Assembly: GCF_013459645.1 (NCBI RefSeq)
Contig: NZ_CP054861.1
Location: 2,220,001-2,284,000, forward strand
Length of the DNA: 64,000 bases
DNA from: Martelella sp. NC20
GTDB taxonomy: Bacteria; Pseudomonadota; Alphaproteobacteria; Rhizobiales; Rhizobiaceae
Direction: 5' to 3'
Both the position numbers and the translations under genes were made by a program. Shown here one piece after another: positions 53,274 through 63,261 of the stretch. Positions within the stretch are counted from its first letter, which is position 1. Each line of letters starts with the position of its first letter. The notes beneath the pieces were generated by a model. That model worked only from the letters and a program-made list of their open reading frames with translations. It did no database searches and was not told the DNA's origin.

Positions 53274-54401
53274 TCAGCGGTTGGCGGCGATCGTTTCGCC
53301 GATCGTCCCATCGGGCGCGGTGCGGCTGTCGACCTCGGCGGTGACCGAAAGCCCGGCCTTCAGATACTGCCCGTCCAGCACGTCCTTCGGGATCGAGATC
53401 CGCACCGGCAGGCGCTGGACGATCTTGGTGAAATTGCCTGTCGCGTTTTGCGGCGGCAGCAGCGCGAAGACGGCGCCGGAGGCCGGCGAGAAGGACTCGA
53501 CCGTACCGGTGAAGTCGTCTTTCTCGAAGGCGTCAACGGAGACCTTGACCTTCGCCCCGACGCCGAGGCGGTCGAGATCGGTCTCCTTGAAATTGGCGAC
53601 GACGTAGAGGTCGTCGGTCGGCACCAGCGCGCCGAGCCGCGTCCCGGAGGCAACGAGATCGCCGACCTGGACATTCTTGTTTCCGAACACGCCGTCGAAG
53701 GGCGCGCGGATTTCGGTAAAGCCGAGATTGCGCTTCGCCATGTCGATCGCAAGCTTGCGTTCCTGCAGGGCAGCCTGCTGCTGGGCAAGTTCGGCCTCAG
53801 CCGTCGTGATATTGGATTTCGCGACTTCAACCGCTGCATCGGCGGCCTGGACCTGGGCCTTCAACTGATCGAGCGCCGACCTTGCATCATCGAAGGCGGC
53901 GACGGTGGCCGCGCCCTTTTCGCGCAGGGTATCGGCGCGCTGAAGCACGGATTTGGCGTTGTCGATCTGCGGATCGAGCGCATCGCGGTTGGCCTTGGCC
54001 TGCGCCAGCGAGGCCTTGGCGCCGGCGATCTGGGCCTCGGTCGCCTTCAGCGCCACATTCTGGGCGTTGAGCTGCGCTTCAGCCTGGGCGAGCGCGTTCT
54101 GGTAATCGCCATCGTCGATCTTGACCAGAAGATCGCCCTTCCTGACGCGCTGGTTGTTTTCAATCGCGACGCTTTCGACGTAACCGGAAACCTTGGGGGA
54201 GATCATGGCGATGTCGCCCTCGATATAGGCGTCGTCGGTGGAAACCATGAAGCGGCCGTCGGTCCACCAGTGATAGCCGAGCCAACCGGCGCCGGCGATG
54301 AGCGCGATCCCGATCAGCGAAAAAATGATCTTACGCACCCCGCCGCCGCGCTTCTTCTCGGCCGGGCGCGGTTCGGGGTGCACATCTGTCTCAGTCGTCA
54401 T
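53274..54401 (-). CDS. EmrA-type membrane-fusion protein (HlyD family)
   Basis: 375 residues from ATG 54401; longer in-frame starts lack support. One transmembrane helix (IIFSLIGIALIAGAGWLGYHWW), then STDDAYIEGD and VSGYVESVAIENNQRVRKGDLL, a long coiled coil (about 100-230) and a second lipoyl half (TEIRAPFDGVFGNKNVQVGD). It links the EmrB-type transporter to an outer-membrane channel. It is the first gene of the efflux operon. Promoter elements should lie within 54402-54668, shared with the TerC gene. Confidence 0.93.
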   Translation of the reverse strand: MTTETDVHPEPRPAEKKRGGGVRKIIFSLIGIALIAGAGWLGYHWWTDGRFMVSTDDAYIEGDIAMISPKVSGYVESVAIENNQRVRKGDLLVKIDDGDYQNALAQAEAQLNAQNVALKATEAQIAGAKASLAQAKANRDALDPQIDNAKSVLQRADTLREKGAATVAAFDDARSALDQLKAQVQAADAAVEVAKSNITTAEAELAQQQAALQERKLAIDMAKRNLGFTEIRAPFDGVFGNKNVQVGDLVASGTRLGALVPTDDLYVVANFKETDLDRLGVGAKVKVSVDAFEKDDFTGTVESFSPASGAVFALLPPQNATGNFTKIVQRLPVRISIPKDVLDGQYLKAGLSVTAEVDSRTAPDGTIGETIAANR

Positions 54402-54668
54402 GTTGAAAAGAGCCTTTCTGGCGCTGACGGGAGGAGGGGGCAGCGCGGAGATAGCGAATTCGAACTCGTGGGTTCGATTGGTTGGTGTGGTAATGCTCCT
54501 CGCGGCGCGGACTGTCAAGCGGCAGACCGGCGGGAACTGGTCAATGTCAATTACGTTGATAGTGAAGGGATGGATTTTGCGTTATAGAACGCCTGCTGTT
54601 CCGTCGTGATTCCGAAAGCGGGGAAAACCCTCGCCACAGCTGCATGCCGGGTTTTTGAGGAGACTGAC

Positions 54669-55448
54669 TTGAACGACATTCTTGTATTGGCCACCCAGCC
54701 CGAGGCATGGGCCGCTCTCGTGACGCTGATCGTGATGGAAGTCGTGCTCGGCATCGACAACCTCGTCTTCATTTCGATCCTGACCAACAAGCTGCCGGAA
54801 GCCAATCGTCAGCGCGCGCGGCGGATCGGCCTCGGCCTGGCGCTGGTGCTGCGTCTGGTCCTGCTCGGCGCGGTCGCCTGGATCGTGCAGCTGACAGAGC
54901 CGGTTTTCACGGCCTTTGACCATGGGTTTTCCTGGAAGGATATCATCCTGATCGCCGGCGGGCTGTTCCTGGTCTGGAAGGCAACCAAGGAAATTCACCA
55001 CAATGTCGATCCGGAGGAAGATGCGGGCGGGATCGTCGGCGGCGCGGTGAAGACCGGCTTTGCCGCCGCGATCTTCCAGATCCTGCTGCTCGATCTGGTG
55101 TTTTCCGTCGACAGCATCATCACCGCCGTCGGCATGACCGACCATCTGCCGATCATGGTCATTGCCGTTGTCGTCGCGGTGACGCTGATGCTGATTGCCT
55201 CGGGCCCGCTCGCCCGCTTCATCGAGGCCAACCCGACCATCGTGATGCTGGCGCTTTCCTTCCTGCTGATGATCGGCATGACGCTGATTGCCGATGGCCT
55301 CGGCTTCCACGTGCCGAAGGGCTACATCTATGCGGCCATGACTTTTTCGGGCCTCGTCGAACTGCTCAACATGCTGGCGCGGCGCAAACGGATGAGGGAC
55401 CGGGCCGCTCGCGGGGAGCCCGCACCCAGCGCGCCAACGCGTCACTGA
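54669..55448 (+). CDS. TerC-family integral membrane protein
   Basis: About 259 residues from TTG 54669, chosen because GAGGAG lies 8 bp upstream and the TerC domain begins at once; an in-frame ATG at 54606 would add 21 residues with no hydrophobic start. Seven to eight helices and the metal-linked motifs [15 protein letters not shown] and [15 protein letters not shown], each with conserved Asp. TerC proteins export manganese or load it onto secreted proteins. No clear manganese (yybP-ykoY) riboswitch is visible upstream. Confidence 0.88.
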   Translation: MNDILVLATQPEAWAALVTLIVMEVVLGIDNLVFISILTNKLPEANRQRARRIGLGLALVLRLVLLGAVAWIVQLTEPVFTAFDHGFSWKDIILIAGGLFLVWKATKEIHHNVDPEEDAGGIVGGAVKTGFAAAIFQILLLDLVFSVDSIITAVGMTDHLPIMVIAVVVAVTLMLIASGPLARFIEANPTIVMLALSFLLMIGMTLIADGLGFHVPKGYIYAAMTFSGLVELLNMLARRKRMRDRAARGEPAPSAPTRH

Positions 55449-55690
55449 ACCTGTCGTTCTGAAGGGTGGGTTGCAACACCACCACCTAGCGCGACGAATG
55501 CCTTAGTGAGCATCTCTTCAGCAACCATCGAAACGCCCGCCAAATCGTCGAAAGATGGAGAAACGACTGCAACCTCGACCGCCCGCATACGAGCCTCGAT
55601 GGCTTGCCCCTTACGAGTCCCCAGCTCCCTCCAGAAGGACCAAAACCTGAACAGAGCGATCTTATGATCGCGGACATCAAGGGCAGCAGG
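55449..55690. other. Intergenic remnant between terC and hydrolase pseudogene
   Basis: About 240 bp with no credible gene. Codon patterns and GC content are lower than in the flanking genes. It may be debris from the rearrangement that truncated the hydrolase. Confidence 0.35.
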
Positions 55691-56236
55691 TCACAGAAAG
55701 TCGAGCACCATCCGATTGAACTTGTCGGCATATTCCCACTGAACCCAGTGGCCACATTGATTGAAGACGTGCAGTTCGGACTTTTGTATGCCCGCTACGA
55801 GCCTGATGCCGGTATCCATCGGCACAAAACGGTCGTTTCGACCCCACACGATCAGCGTTTCGGCGGTGATTTCATGCAGTCGGTGATCGACATTTGGGAA
55901 CTGGCGAGGATTGACGGCCAGGCTCTTGACGAAATTTTCCAGATGGTCGCGGCGCGCCAGAATGTTCTTCAACCGGGTCTCGAACAGCTCTTCGGTGAGA
56001 TCGCTTGAGTCGAAGACGAAAACATCCATCATCTTCTTCAGGTTCTCGATGGTGGGATTGCGGTAAAGCGCGCCGATCAACTTGATGCCTTCGGCGGGTT
56101 GCGGCGTGAATAGGCTGACGCCGCCGGTGCCACCACCCATCAGGATCAGCTTGCCGACCTTTTCGGGATGGGCGAGTGCAAAGGCAACCGCGCTGTGACC
56201 GCCCATGAAATTGCCGATGATGTGGATCTTTTTTCA
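55691..56236 (-). pseudogene. Meta-cleavage product hydrolase (MhpC/BphD type), truncated and mutated
   Basis: The reading frame gives [44 protein letters not shown] and [16 protein letters not shown], the C-terminal two thirds of a C-C bond hydrolase. Two faults are plain. The first about 100 residues are missing, with an in-frame stop just before KIHII. The nucleophile Ser in the GNSMGG elbow is Phe (codon TTC). The catalytic Asp and His remain. It lies beside acetaldehyde dehydrogenase and hydroxy-oxovalerate aldolase genes, so it is the relic of an aromatic meta-cleavage pathway. Confidence 0.85.
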
Positions 56237-56325
56237 GTGACAATCAGGACTGACCAGGAAACCGGATCGGGTTTTCATGGAGGAGACCCGGTTCCCGCCA
56301 GAATACTTTGAGGAGGAAAACCAAA

Positions 56326-57504
56326 ATGATTAAACGCAGATATTTTCTTGGTGCGGCACTGGCTGCAACCGCACTGACGGCAGGACTTCCTGCCTTTGCC
56401 GCGGGCGACACCGTCAAGGTTGGCGTGGTTCTGTCGCTTTCCGGACCCTTCAGCATTTACGGCACCCAGATGCAGAACGGTATCGACCTGTTCATGAAGC
56501 AGCATGGCGATGAAGTCGCGGGCAAAAAGATCGAACTGATCATCAAGGACGACGGCGGCATTGCCCCCGATCGTGCCCGCCGCGCCGTGCAGGATCTTCT
56601 CGTGCGCGATCATGTCGATGTCCTGGCCGGGTTCACCTTCACCGCTTCGGCCATGGCCTCCGCGCCGCTGGCCGAGAAAACCAAAACGGCAATGATCGTC
56701 ATGAACGCATCATCGTCGCATATCACCGATGCCAGCCCCTATATGATCCGCGTCGGCCAGACCCTGCCTCAGATCACCGAGCCTGCCGGCCGCTACGCCG
56801 CCGAACACGGCTATAAAAATGTCTATACGCTGGTGGCCGACATCACGGCCGGTCACGATGCGGAAACGGCCTTCAATCGCGGCATGACGACGAATGGCGG
56901 CACGGTTGCGGGAAGCCTGCGCGTTCCGGCGCAGAACCCGGATTTCGCACCGTTCATACAGCGTATCAAGGACGCCAGGCCGGATGCGGTGTTCGTCTGG
57001 CTGCCGCCGGGCGAGGCGACCATCAACTTCATCAAGGAATTTGACCAGCGTGGCCTCAAGGAAGCGGGCATCACCATGCTGGGCACGGGCGATCTCACCG
57101 ACGAACTGACCATTCGCCAGACCGGCGACGCAGGGCTTGGCGTGGTGACCACCGGCCATTATTCGATGGCGCATGACACCGACCTCAATCGGGAATTCGT
57201 GAAAGCCTATCTTGCCGACTACCCCGATGATCCGTGGCCGAATTTCCTCTCGGTTTCCGCCTATGACGGCATGGCAGGGCTTTACTACGCGCTGGAAAAG
57301 ACCGGAGGCGATGCCTCGGGTCCGGCCATTGCCGAGGCGCTGAAAGGGGCGACCATTGAAAGCCCGCGTGGACCGCTCACCATCGACCCGGAAAACCGTG
57401 ACATCGTTCAGACCATCTATGTCCGAAAGGTCGAGGCGCTCGATGGACAACTCGCCAATGTCGAGTTTTTCGAATTTCCCGAAAGCCGGGACATGACGCC
57501 CTGA
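56326..57504 (+). CDS. Branched-chain-type ABC transporter, periplasmic binding protein
   Basis: 392 residues from ATG 56326, with AGGAGG about 9 bp upstream. Signal peptide MIKRRYFLGAALAATALTAG...AFAAG. The mature protein is a type I binding protein of the LivJ class (VGVVLSLSGPFSIYGTQMQNGI, IKDDGGIAPDRARRAVQDLL). Such proteins near aromatic degradation genes often bind aromatic acids, not only Leu/Ile/Val. It heads a five-gene transport operon followed by two catabolic genes. Confidence 0.92.
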   Translation: MIKRRYFLGAALAATALTAGLPAFAAGDTVKVGVVLSLSGPFSIYGTQMQNGIDLFMKQHGDEVAGKKIELIIKDDGGIAPDRARRAVQDLLVRDHVDVLAGFTFTASAMASAPLAEKTKTAMIVMNASSSHITDASPYMIRVGQTLPQITEPAGRYAAEHGYKNVYTLVADITAGHDAETAFNRGMTTNGGTVAGSLRVPAQNPDFAPFIQRIKDARPDAVFVWLPPGEATINFIKEFDQRGLKEAGITMLGTGDLTDELTIRQTGDAGLGVVTTGHYSMAHDTDLNREFVKAYLADYPDDPWPNFLSVSAYDGMAGLYYALEKTGGDASGPAIAEALKGATIESPRGPLTIDPENRDIVQTIYVRKVEALDGQLANVEFFEFPESRDMTP

Positions 57505-57555
57505 GGCCAATGGCGGGGCGGCTCTGCCCCCCGCCTTCCTTTTTCGGAGCTTTGA

Positions 57556-58422
57556 ATGGCAGGTAATATTGTCGGCATTCTCTTCGACGGACTGGCCTAT
57601 GGCAGCTTGCTGTTTCTGGTCGGCGTCGGGCTTTCCATCACCATGGGACTGATGAATTTCATCAATCTGGCGCATGGCTCGTTCGCCATGATCGGCGGCT
57701 ATGCAAGTGTCTATCTGGCCAACAGGGCGGGTATTCCGTTTCTGGCTACGCTGCCGCTCGCCTTTCTGGCCGCCGGGCTCTGCGGTATCATAGCCGAACG
57801 ACTTCTGTTTCAAAGGCTCTACAAGGCGCCGCATCTCGACCAGATGCTGTTTACTGTCGGTTTCGTGTTTTCCTCGATTGCAGCCGCGCATTATTTCTTC
57901 GGTGCGTCGCAGCAATTCGTCGAAATGCCGGACCTGCTTCAGGGGCAGGTCCGTTTCATGGGCGTTGATTTCGGCAAATACCGTTTGCTTCTGATCGCTT
58001 TTGTCGCGGCCGTCACGCTGGCGCTCCACCTGATGCTGTCGAAGACCCGCTTCGGCGCGGAAATCCGCGCGGCCGTCGACAATCAGGATGCGGCGGCAGG
58101 CCTTGGCATCAATGTCAACCTGGTGTTTGCCCTCTGCTTTGCGCTGGGCACCGGCCTTGCCGGTCTCGGCGGCGCGCTGGGCGTGGAAGTGCTCGGGCTC
58201 GATCCGACCTTTCCATTGAAATATATGGTCTATTTCCTGCTGGTCGTGGTTGTCGGCGGTGCCGGTTCGATCAAGGGGCCGTTGATCGCCGCATTGCTCC
58301 TTGGCGTCTTCGATGTCGCGGGCAAGTATTTCGTGCCGGAAGTCGGCGCCTTCATCATCTATGTCATGATGATCGTGCTGCTGATCGCATTTCCCTCCGG
58401 TCTTGGGGGGAAGCGCGCGTGA
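57556..58422 (+). CDS. Branched-chain-type ABC permease (LivH type)
   Basis: 288 residues, about 8 helices. LivH landmarks are GVGLSITMGLMNFINLAHGSF at the N-terminus, EIRAAVDNQDAAAGLGINV on the cytoplasmic side and VVVVGGAGSIKGPLIAALLLG near the end. One half of the membrane channel; the stop overlaps the GTG start of the LivM-type gene. Confidence 0.92.
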   Translation: MAGNIVGILFDGLAYGSLLFLVGVGLSITMGLMNFINLAHGSFAMIGGYASVYLANRAGIPFLATLPLAFLAAGLCGIIAERLLFQRLYKAPHLDQMLFTVGFVFSSIAAAHYFFGASQQFVEMPDLLQGQVRFMGVDFGKYRLLLIAFVAAVTLALHLMLSKTRFGAEIRAAVDNQDAAAGLGINVNLVFALCFALGTGLAGLGGALGVEVLGLDPTFPLKYMVYFLLVVVVGGAGSIKGPLIAALLLGVFDVAGKYFVPEVGAFIIYVMMIVLLIAFPSGLGGKRA

Positions 58423-59432
58423 CGATCCGTTTTCAGGCAGTCCAAAGGCTTGCGTCGCCGCGTCCGGGTCTTGTTGAAATCATCTTCTGGCTGTTGCCGG
58501 CCGCCATCTACTTCCTGTTGCCCTACGACCGGGCGCTCCTTCTGTCGTTGATGACCTATGCCATCGCGGTTCTGGGCCTTGACCTTGTGCTCGGCTATGC
58601 CGGGATCGTTTCGCTCGGCCACGCCGCCTTCTTCGGTATCGGCGCCTATACGGCGGGGCTTCTATCCGTCAATGGCTGGCGCGAGCCGCTGACCGGGCTT
58701 CTGATCTCGGGCGCGCTGACGCTCGCCATCGGGTATCTGACAAGCTTCCTTGTGGTGCGCGGCAAGGATCTGACACGATTGATGGTGACGCTCGGCATCT
58801 GCCTCGTGACCTATGAAATTGCCAATCGCATGAGCGGTGTGACCGGCGGCGTAGATGGGCTGTCCGGCATCGAAATGGCGCCGCTTTTCGGGGTTTTCGA
58901 GTTCGATTTCTTCGGCAATACCGCCTATTGGTATGCCTATGCGGTGCTCGTCATCGTTTTTGTCGCGCTGAAGTTTTTTGCCTCCTCGCCGCTCGGCCTG
59001 TCCCTGCGTGCCATCCGCGAGGGCGTTGACCGAATGCCCGCCCTCGGCGCTTCGGTCAACAACCGGCTGCGGGTCGCCTTCACCCTTTCAGCCGGGATCG
59101 CCGGAATCGCCGGTGGCCTGATGGCGCAGACGACGCAGTTCGTCGGCGTCGATTCCCTCTCGGTTACCCGTTCGGCCGAATTCCTGGTGATGCTGGTCCT
59201 GGGCGGCACGGGCAGGCTTTACGGCGCGGTCATCGGCACGGCCGTGTTCGTGGTCGCCCATGATTTTCTCAATGACGTCAATCCGGTCTACTGGGAGTTC
59301 TGGATGGGCGTTCTGCTGATGGCCGTGGTCTTTTTTCTGCGCGGCGGGCTGACCGGCGGTGCGAGCGATCTGGTGCGCTTCATCGCGTCCAAAGGCCTTA
59401 CGGTCGTGGGCAAGAGGGAGCCTGCGGAATGA
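58419..59432 (+). CDS. Branched-chain-type ABC permease (LivM type)
   Basis: 337 residues from GTG 58419, overlapping the LivH stop. Motifs LDLVLGYAGIVSLGHAAFFG, SLRAIREGVDRMPALGASVN and VLGGTGRLYGAVIGTAVF identify LivM. It forms the channel with the LivH-type partner. It overlaps the ATPase gene start by four bases. Confidence 0.92.
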   Translation: MTIRFQAVQRLASPRPGLVEIIFWLLPAAIYFLLPYDRALLLSLMTYAIAVLGLDLVLGYAGIVSLGHAAFFGIGAYTAGLLSVNGWREPLTGLLISGALTLAIGYLTSFLVVRGKDLTRLMVTLGICLVTYEIANRMSGVTGGVDGLSGIEMAPLFGVFEFDFFGNTAYWYAYAVLVIVFVALKFFASSPLGLSLRAIREGVDRMPALGASVNNRLRVAFTLSAGIAGIAGGLMAQTTQFVGVDSLSVTRSAEFLVMLVLGGTGRLYGAVIGTAVFVVAHDFLNDVNPVYWEFWMGVLLMAVVFFLRGGLTGGASDLVRFIASKGLTVVGKREPAE

Positions 59433-60214
59433 AACACGATACCAGTTTCCTTTCCAGAAGCGCGGGCTTTGCGCTTGCAACAGAGGGGTTGTCGAAAAGC
59501 TGGGGCGGTTTTCAGGCCAACAGCGATATCAGCTTTGCCCTGCCCACAGGCGCGCGACATGCGCTGATCGGGCCGAATGGCGCGGGAAAGACCACCTTCA
59601 TCAACATGCTGACCGGCGTGCTGTCGCCGACCTCCGGCAAGGTGTTCATCGGCGGCGAGGACGTGACGCATACCTCGCAGGAGGAGCGCGTGCGCAAGGG
59701 CATGGCCCGCACGTTCCAGATCAACACGCTGTTTCCCAGGCTCACGGTTCTCGAAAGCGTGCTGTTGGCCATACTTGAGCGCAAGGGTCTCGCGCGGCAC
59801 TGGTTCCGCCCGCTGCAAAGCCATGCGATCGAAATCGAGGAGGCGCTCGATCTGATCCAGGATCTCGGGCTTGAAAACCAGGCAGGCAGTGCGGTGGAGA
59901 CGCTTGCCTATGGCAAGCAACGCCTGGTCGAGATTGCATTGGCACTGGCATCGCGGCCGCACATTCTTCTGCTCGATGAGCCGGCGGCCGGCATTCCGGC
60001 AGGCGAAAGCACCGAGGTCTTCAACGTCATTGCCAGGCTGCCCGCCGATGTCAGTATTCTCTTCATCGAGCACGACATGGAGCTGGTGCGCCGCTTTGCC
60101 GAACGCATCACCGTTCTGGTGTCGGGCAAGGTGCTGACCGAAGGGACCCCGGACGAGATCATGAGCGATCGCCGCGTCCGCGAAGTCTATCTCGGGGAGG
60201 CCGGCCATGACTGA
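59429..60214 (+). CDS. Branched-chain-type ABC ATPase (LivG type)
   Basis: 261 residues. Walker A GPNGAGKTT, Walker B LLLDEPAAG, and switch His in FIEHDMELV. The usual LSGGQ signature is replaced by ETLAYGKQRLVEIA, as is common in LivG proteins. First ATPase of the transporter; its 3' end overlaps the LivF-type gene by 8 bp. Confidence 0.93.
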   Translation: MKHDTSFLSRSAGFALATEGLSKSWGGFQANSDISFALPTGARHALIGPNGAGKTTFINMLTGVLSPTSGKVFIGGEDVTHTSQEERVRKGMARTFQINTLFPRLTVLESVLLAILERKGLARHWFRPLQSHAIEIEEALDLIQDLGLENQAGSAVETLAYGKQRLVEIALALASRPHILLLDEPAAGIPAGESTEVFNVIARLPADVSILFIEHDMELVRRFAERITVLVSGKVLTEGTPDEIMSDRRVREVYLGEAGHD

Positions 60215-60911
60215 TCTTCTGACCCTTGAGGGCGTTTCCGCCGGTTATGGCGAGGCCAGCGTGCTCGACAAGGTCTCGTTTTCCATGGCAGGCGGCGACA
60301 GTGTCGCGCTTCTGGGGCGAAACGGGGTCGGCAAGTCGACGCTGATGCGCACGCTGATGGGGCTGACGCGCCATCAGGCGGGAACGATCCGTTTCAACGG
60401 CGCTGATATCACGTCGCTTTCCACGCACAAACGCGCCCGTGCCGGCCTCGGCTGGGTGCCGCAGGAGCGGGCCATGTTTCCCTCACTGACCGTCGAGGAA
60501 CATCTGACGACGGTGGCGCGACCGGGGGATTGGGATATCGCCGCGGTCTATGAGGTCTTTCCGCGGCTCAAGGAACGGCGCGCCAATATGGGCAACCAGC
60601 TTTCCGGCGGCGAACAGCAGATGCTGGCGATTGCCCGCGCGCTGATGACCAATCCGCGCCTGCTGCTGCTCGATGAGCCGATGGAAGGCCTTGCGCCGAT
60701 CATCATTCAGGAACTGGCCCATGTCGTGCGGGAACTGATCCGCGACAGAGGGCTTTCGGTGATCGTTGTCGAACAACATGCGCGTCTGGCGCTGTCGATG
60801 ACAGCGCGCGCCATCGTGCTTGATCGCGGGCGGATCGTCCATCAATCGGCAAGCGCGGAGCTTCTTGGTGATGACGAAAAACTGAGCCGCCTCGTGGCGG
60901 TCGCCGCCTGA
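60207..60911 (+). CDS. Branched-chain-type ABC ATPase (LivF type)
   Basis: 234 residues. Walker A GRNGVGKST, signature LSGGEQQ, Walker B LLLDEPMEG and VVEQHARLAL. The second ATPase completing the transporter. It ends 36 bp before the acetaldehyde dehydrogenase gene, so transport and catabolic genes are likely one operon. Confidence 0.93.
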   Translation: MTDLLTLEGVSAGYGEASVLDKVSFSMAGGDSVALLGRNGVGKSTLMRTLMGLTRHQAGTIRFNGADITSLSTHKRARAGLGWVPQERAMFPSLTVEEHLTTVARPGDWDIAAVYEVFPRLKERRANMGNQLSGGEQQMLAIARALMTNPRLLLLDEPMEGLAPIIIQELAHVVRELIRDRGLSVIVVEQHARLALSMTARAIVLDRGRIVHQSASAELLGDDEKLSRLVAVAA

Positions 60912-60947
60912 TCGGGCGGACAAAGGATTGACGGAAAAGGACAGGTC

Positions 60948-61892
60948 ATGACGGAAAAGATCAAATGCGCGATTATCGGGTCCGGGAATATTGGCTCGGA
61001 TCTGATGATCAAGGTGATGCGAACCTCCGATGTGATTGAAATGGGTGCCATGGTCGGCATCGATCCGCAATCCGACGGTCTGGCGCGGGCAAAGCGGCTT
61101 GGTGTGGCGACCACCCATGAAGGCATTGAAGGTCTTCTGAAAATGCCGGAATACAGGGATATTCAGGTCGTTTTCGACGCGACGTCGGCGCGCGCCCATG
61201 TCTCCAACAACGCGATCCTGCAAAGGGACGGCAAGAAGGTCATCGATCTGACGCCGGCCGCCATCGGCCCGTTCACCATTCCCGCGATCAATGGCGACGC
61301 GAATATCGACGAGCCCAACGTCAACATGGTCACCTGCGGCGGTCAGGCGACGATCCCGATGGTTCATGCCGTGTCGCGGGTTTCGCGCCGCACCGTCTAT
61401 GGCGAGATCGTTGCCTCGATTTCCTCGAAATCCGCCGGTCCGGGCACTCGCGCGAATATCGACGAATTCACCGAAACCACCTCGAAGGCGATCGAGCTTC
61501 TGGGCGGGGCCGAACGCGGCAAGGCGATCATCATTCTCAATCCCGCCGAACCGCCGCTGATCATGCGCGATACCGTTTTCGTACTGTCGCAGGGGGCGTC
61601 GCGGGACGATATCGAGCGTTCGGTTGCCGACATGGCCGAGACGGTCCGTGGTTATGTGCCGGGATACCGGCTGAAGCAGCGCGTCCAGTTCGAGGAGATT
61701 GGCGACAACCAGCCGGTGCGGATACCAGGCATTGGCCTTGCCACGGGGCTGAAGACCACGATCTTTCTGGAGGTGGAAGGGGCCGCCCATTATCTGCCCG
61801 CCTATGCCGGAAATCTCGACATCATGACATCTGCTGCGCTCAGAACCGCCAGTCACTGGGCCGCCAAGAACATTCGCGAAAGGGCTGCGTAA
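60948..61892 (+). CDS. mhpF: Acetaldehyde dehydrogenase (acylating)
   Basis: 314 residues. NAD-binding [19 protein letters not shown] at the start, catalytic Cys in [16 protein letters not shown] and [18 protein letters not shown] identify the MhpF/BphJ/DmpF family. It oxidises acetaldehyde with CoA and NAD to acetyl-CoA, channelled from the aldolase encoded next. Its stop and the aldolase start share one base (TAATG). Part of a meta-cleavage lower pathway. Confidence 0.95.
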   Translation: MTEKIKCAIIGSGNIGSDLMIKVMRTSDVIEMGAMVGIDPQSDGLARAKRLGVATTHEGIEGLLKMPEYRDIQVVFDATSARAHVSNNAILQRDGKKVIDLTPAAIGPFTIPAINGDANIDEPNVNMVTCGGQATIPMVHAVSRVSRRTVYGEIVASISSKSAGPGTRANIDEFTETTSKAIELLGGAERGKAIIILNPAEPPLIMRDTVFVLSQGASRDDIERSVADMAETVRGYVPGYRLKQRVQFEEIGDNQPVRIPGIGLATGLKTTIFLEVEGAAHYLPAYAGNLDIMTSAALRTASHWAAKNIRERAA

Positions 61893-62929
61893 TGAGCCGT
61901 GCCAACAAGGACAAACTCTATATTCAGGACGTGACGCTGCGCGACGGCATGCACGCGATGCGCCATCAATACAGCCTCGACGATGTCCGTGACATCGCCC
62001 GCGCTCTGGACCGGGCCAGGGTTGACGCCATCGAAATCACCCATGGCGACGGTCTGGCGGGCTCGACCTTCAATTACGGCTTTGGCCGTCACGACGATGT
62101 TGAATGGATCGCCGCGGTCGCCGAAGTGTGCGAACATGCCGCTGTCACCGTCCTGCTGCTGCCCGGCATCGGAACCGTGCATGAGCTTGAGCAAGCCCAT
62201 CAGGCCGGCGCGCGCTCGGTGCGTGTCGCGACCCATTGCACCGAGGCGGATGTCTCGCGCCAGCATATCGAGGCGGCGCGCGCGCTCGGCATGGATACCG
62301 TCGGTTTCCTGATGATGGCGCATATGGCCGACCCGGCAAAGCTTGCCGAGCAGGCAAGGCTGATGGAAAGCTATGGTGCGGAATGCGTCTATGTGACCGA
62401 TTCCGCCGGTGCGCTGCTGCCGGATCAGTATCGCGAACGGGTTATGGCGTTGCGTGAAGCGCTGAAGCCTGAAACCGAAGTTGGCGTCCACACCCATCAC
62501 AATCTGGCGCTGGGCATTGCCAACGCCGTCGCCGGTATCGAGGCGGGCGCCGTCCGTGTCGATGCCTCGCTTGCGGGCATGGGCGCAGGAGCCGGCAATG
62601 CGCCGCTTGAAGTGCTGATCGCCGTTTTGAACCGCATGGAGGTCGACACGGGTTGCGATCTGTTCGCGCTGATGGATGCCGCCGACGATCTGGTGCGCCC
62701 GTTGCAGGAACGCCCGGTGCGCGTCGATCGCGAAAGCCTGTCGCTTGGCTATGCAGGCGTCTATTCCAGCTTCCTGCGGCATGCCGAGAACGCCTCCAAG
62801 AACTACGGCGTCGATGCGCGCGACATACTGATCGAGCTCGGAGAACGCCGGATGATCGGCGGTCAGGAAGACATGATCGTCGATGTCGCTCTGGATATGC
62901 TCGAAACGCGCCGGAAACGCCCGGCCTGA
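61892..62929 (+). CDS. mhpE: 4-hydroxy-2-oxovalerate aldolase
   Basis: 345 residues. [17 protein letters not shown] (metal and substrate Arg-Asp), [25 protein letters not shown] and the C-terminal communication domain identify MhpE/BphI. It cleaves 4-hydroxy-2-oxovalerate to pyruvate and acetaldehyde, which passes to the dehydrogenase. The preceding pathway enzymes (hydratase, ring-cleavage dioxygenase) are not in the window, and the hydrolase gene is dead. Confidence 0.95.
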   Translation: MSRANKDKLYIQDVTLRDGMHAMRHQYSLDDVRDIARALDRARVDAIEITHGDGLAGSTFNYGFGRHDDVEWIAAVAEVCEHAAVTVLLLPGIGTVHELEQAHQAGARSVRVATHCTEADVSRQHIEAARALGMDTVGFLMMAHMADPAKLAEQARLMESYGAECVYVTDSAGALLPDQYRERVMALREALKPETEVGVHTHHNLALGIANAVAGIEAGAVRVDASLAGMGAGAGNAPLEVLIAVLNRMEVDTGCDLFALMDAADDLVRPLQERPVRVDRESLSLGYAGVYSSFLRHAENASKNYGVDARDILIELGERRMIGGQEDMIVDVALDMLETRRKRPA

Positions 62930-63261
62930 CAGCTTATTGTCAACAAGCCCCACTGAAAACCCGAAACACACATTCAGGGTGATCGCGGCATCTTGAGAGG
63001 AAATTCACCATTTTGTCTCGCTCGGACGAGAGCATGACACTATCATTTTTGGCGACGCTTACCATCGTAGCGCTGCCAAAAATGATGCTGCGGTAGTATC
63101 GGAAGGTCATCAGATTACCGAGGTTGACACTGCCCCCGAGCCTGTGCGGCGGCGACATGACGGCGAGCCCGACAATCGGTAAAACCGGTGCCGGGCGATG
63201 TCAGGTTCCAGGTTTCCTGCCAGCCGGTCAAAGGTCCTTGGTGTAAATGTCGCATACCGGG
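62930..63261. other. Intergenic region between aldolase and MarR genes
   Basis: About 330 bp without a supported gene. It contains the perfect inverted repeat listed at 63042-63086. One minus-strand frame of about 70 codons (62940-63158) exists but has no recognisable product; it could be a decayed insertion sequence or chance. Confidence 0.4.
63042..63086. repeat. Perfect 12-bp inverted repeat
   Basis: ATCATTTTTGGC (63042-63053) is exactly complementary to GCCAAAAATGAT (63075-63086), and the 21-bp centre can pair partly (GACGCT/AGCGCT-like). It may act as a terminator for the aldolase operon, a regulator site or the end of a mobile element. Confidence 0.7.

Noticed and set aside
54402..54668. 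Manganese (yybP-ykoY) riboswitch upstream of the TerC gene
   Set aside because: TerC genes often have one, but I could not find the conserved GGGGAGTAG and CCGGC-type core in the right arrangement. A covariance-model search would decide.
56710..58029. 439-codon minus-strand frame over the binding-protein and LivH genes
   Set aside because: Shadow of two well-supported plus-strand genes.
60483..61856. 457-codon minus-strand frame over livF and mhpF
   Set aside because: Shadow frame with no domains; the sense genes are complete.
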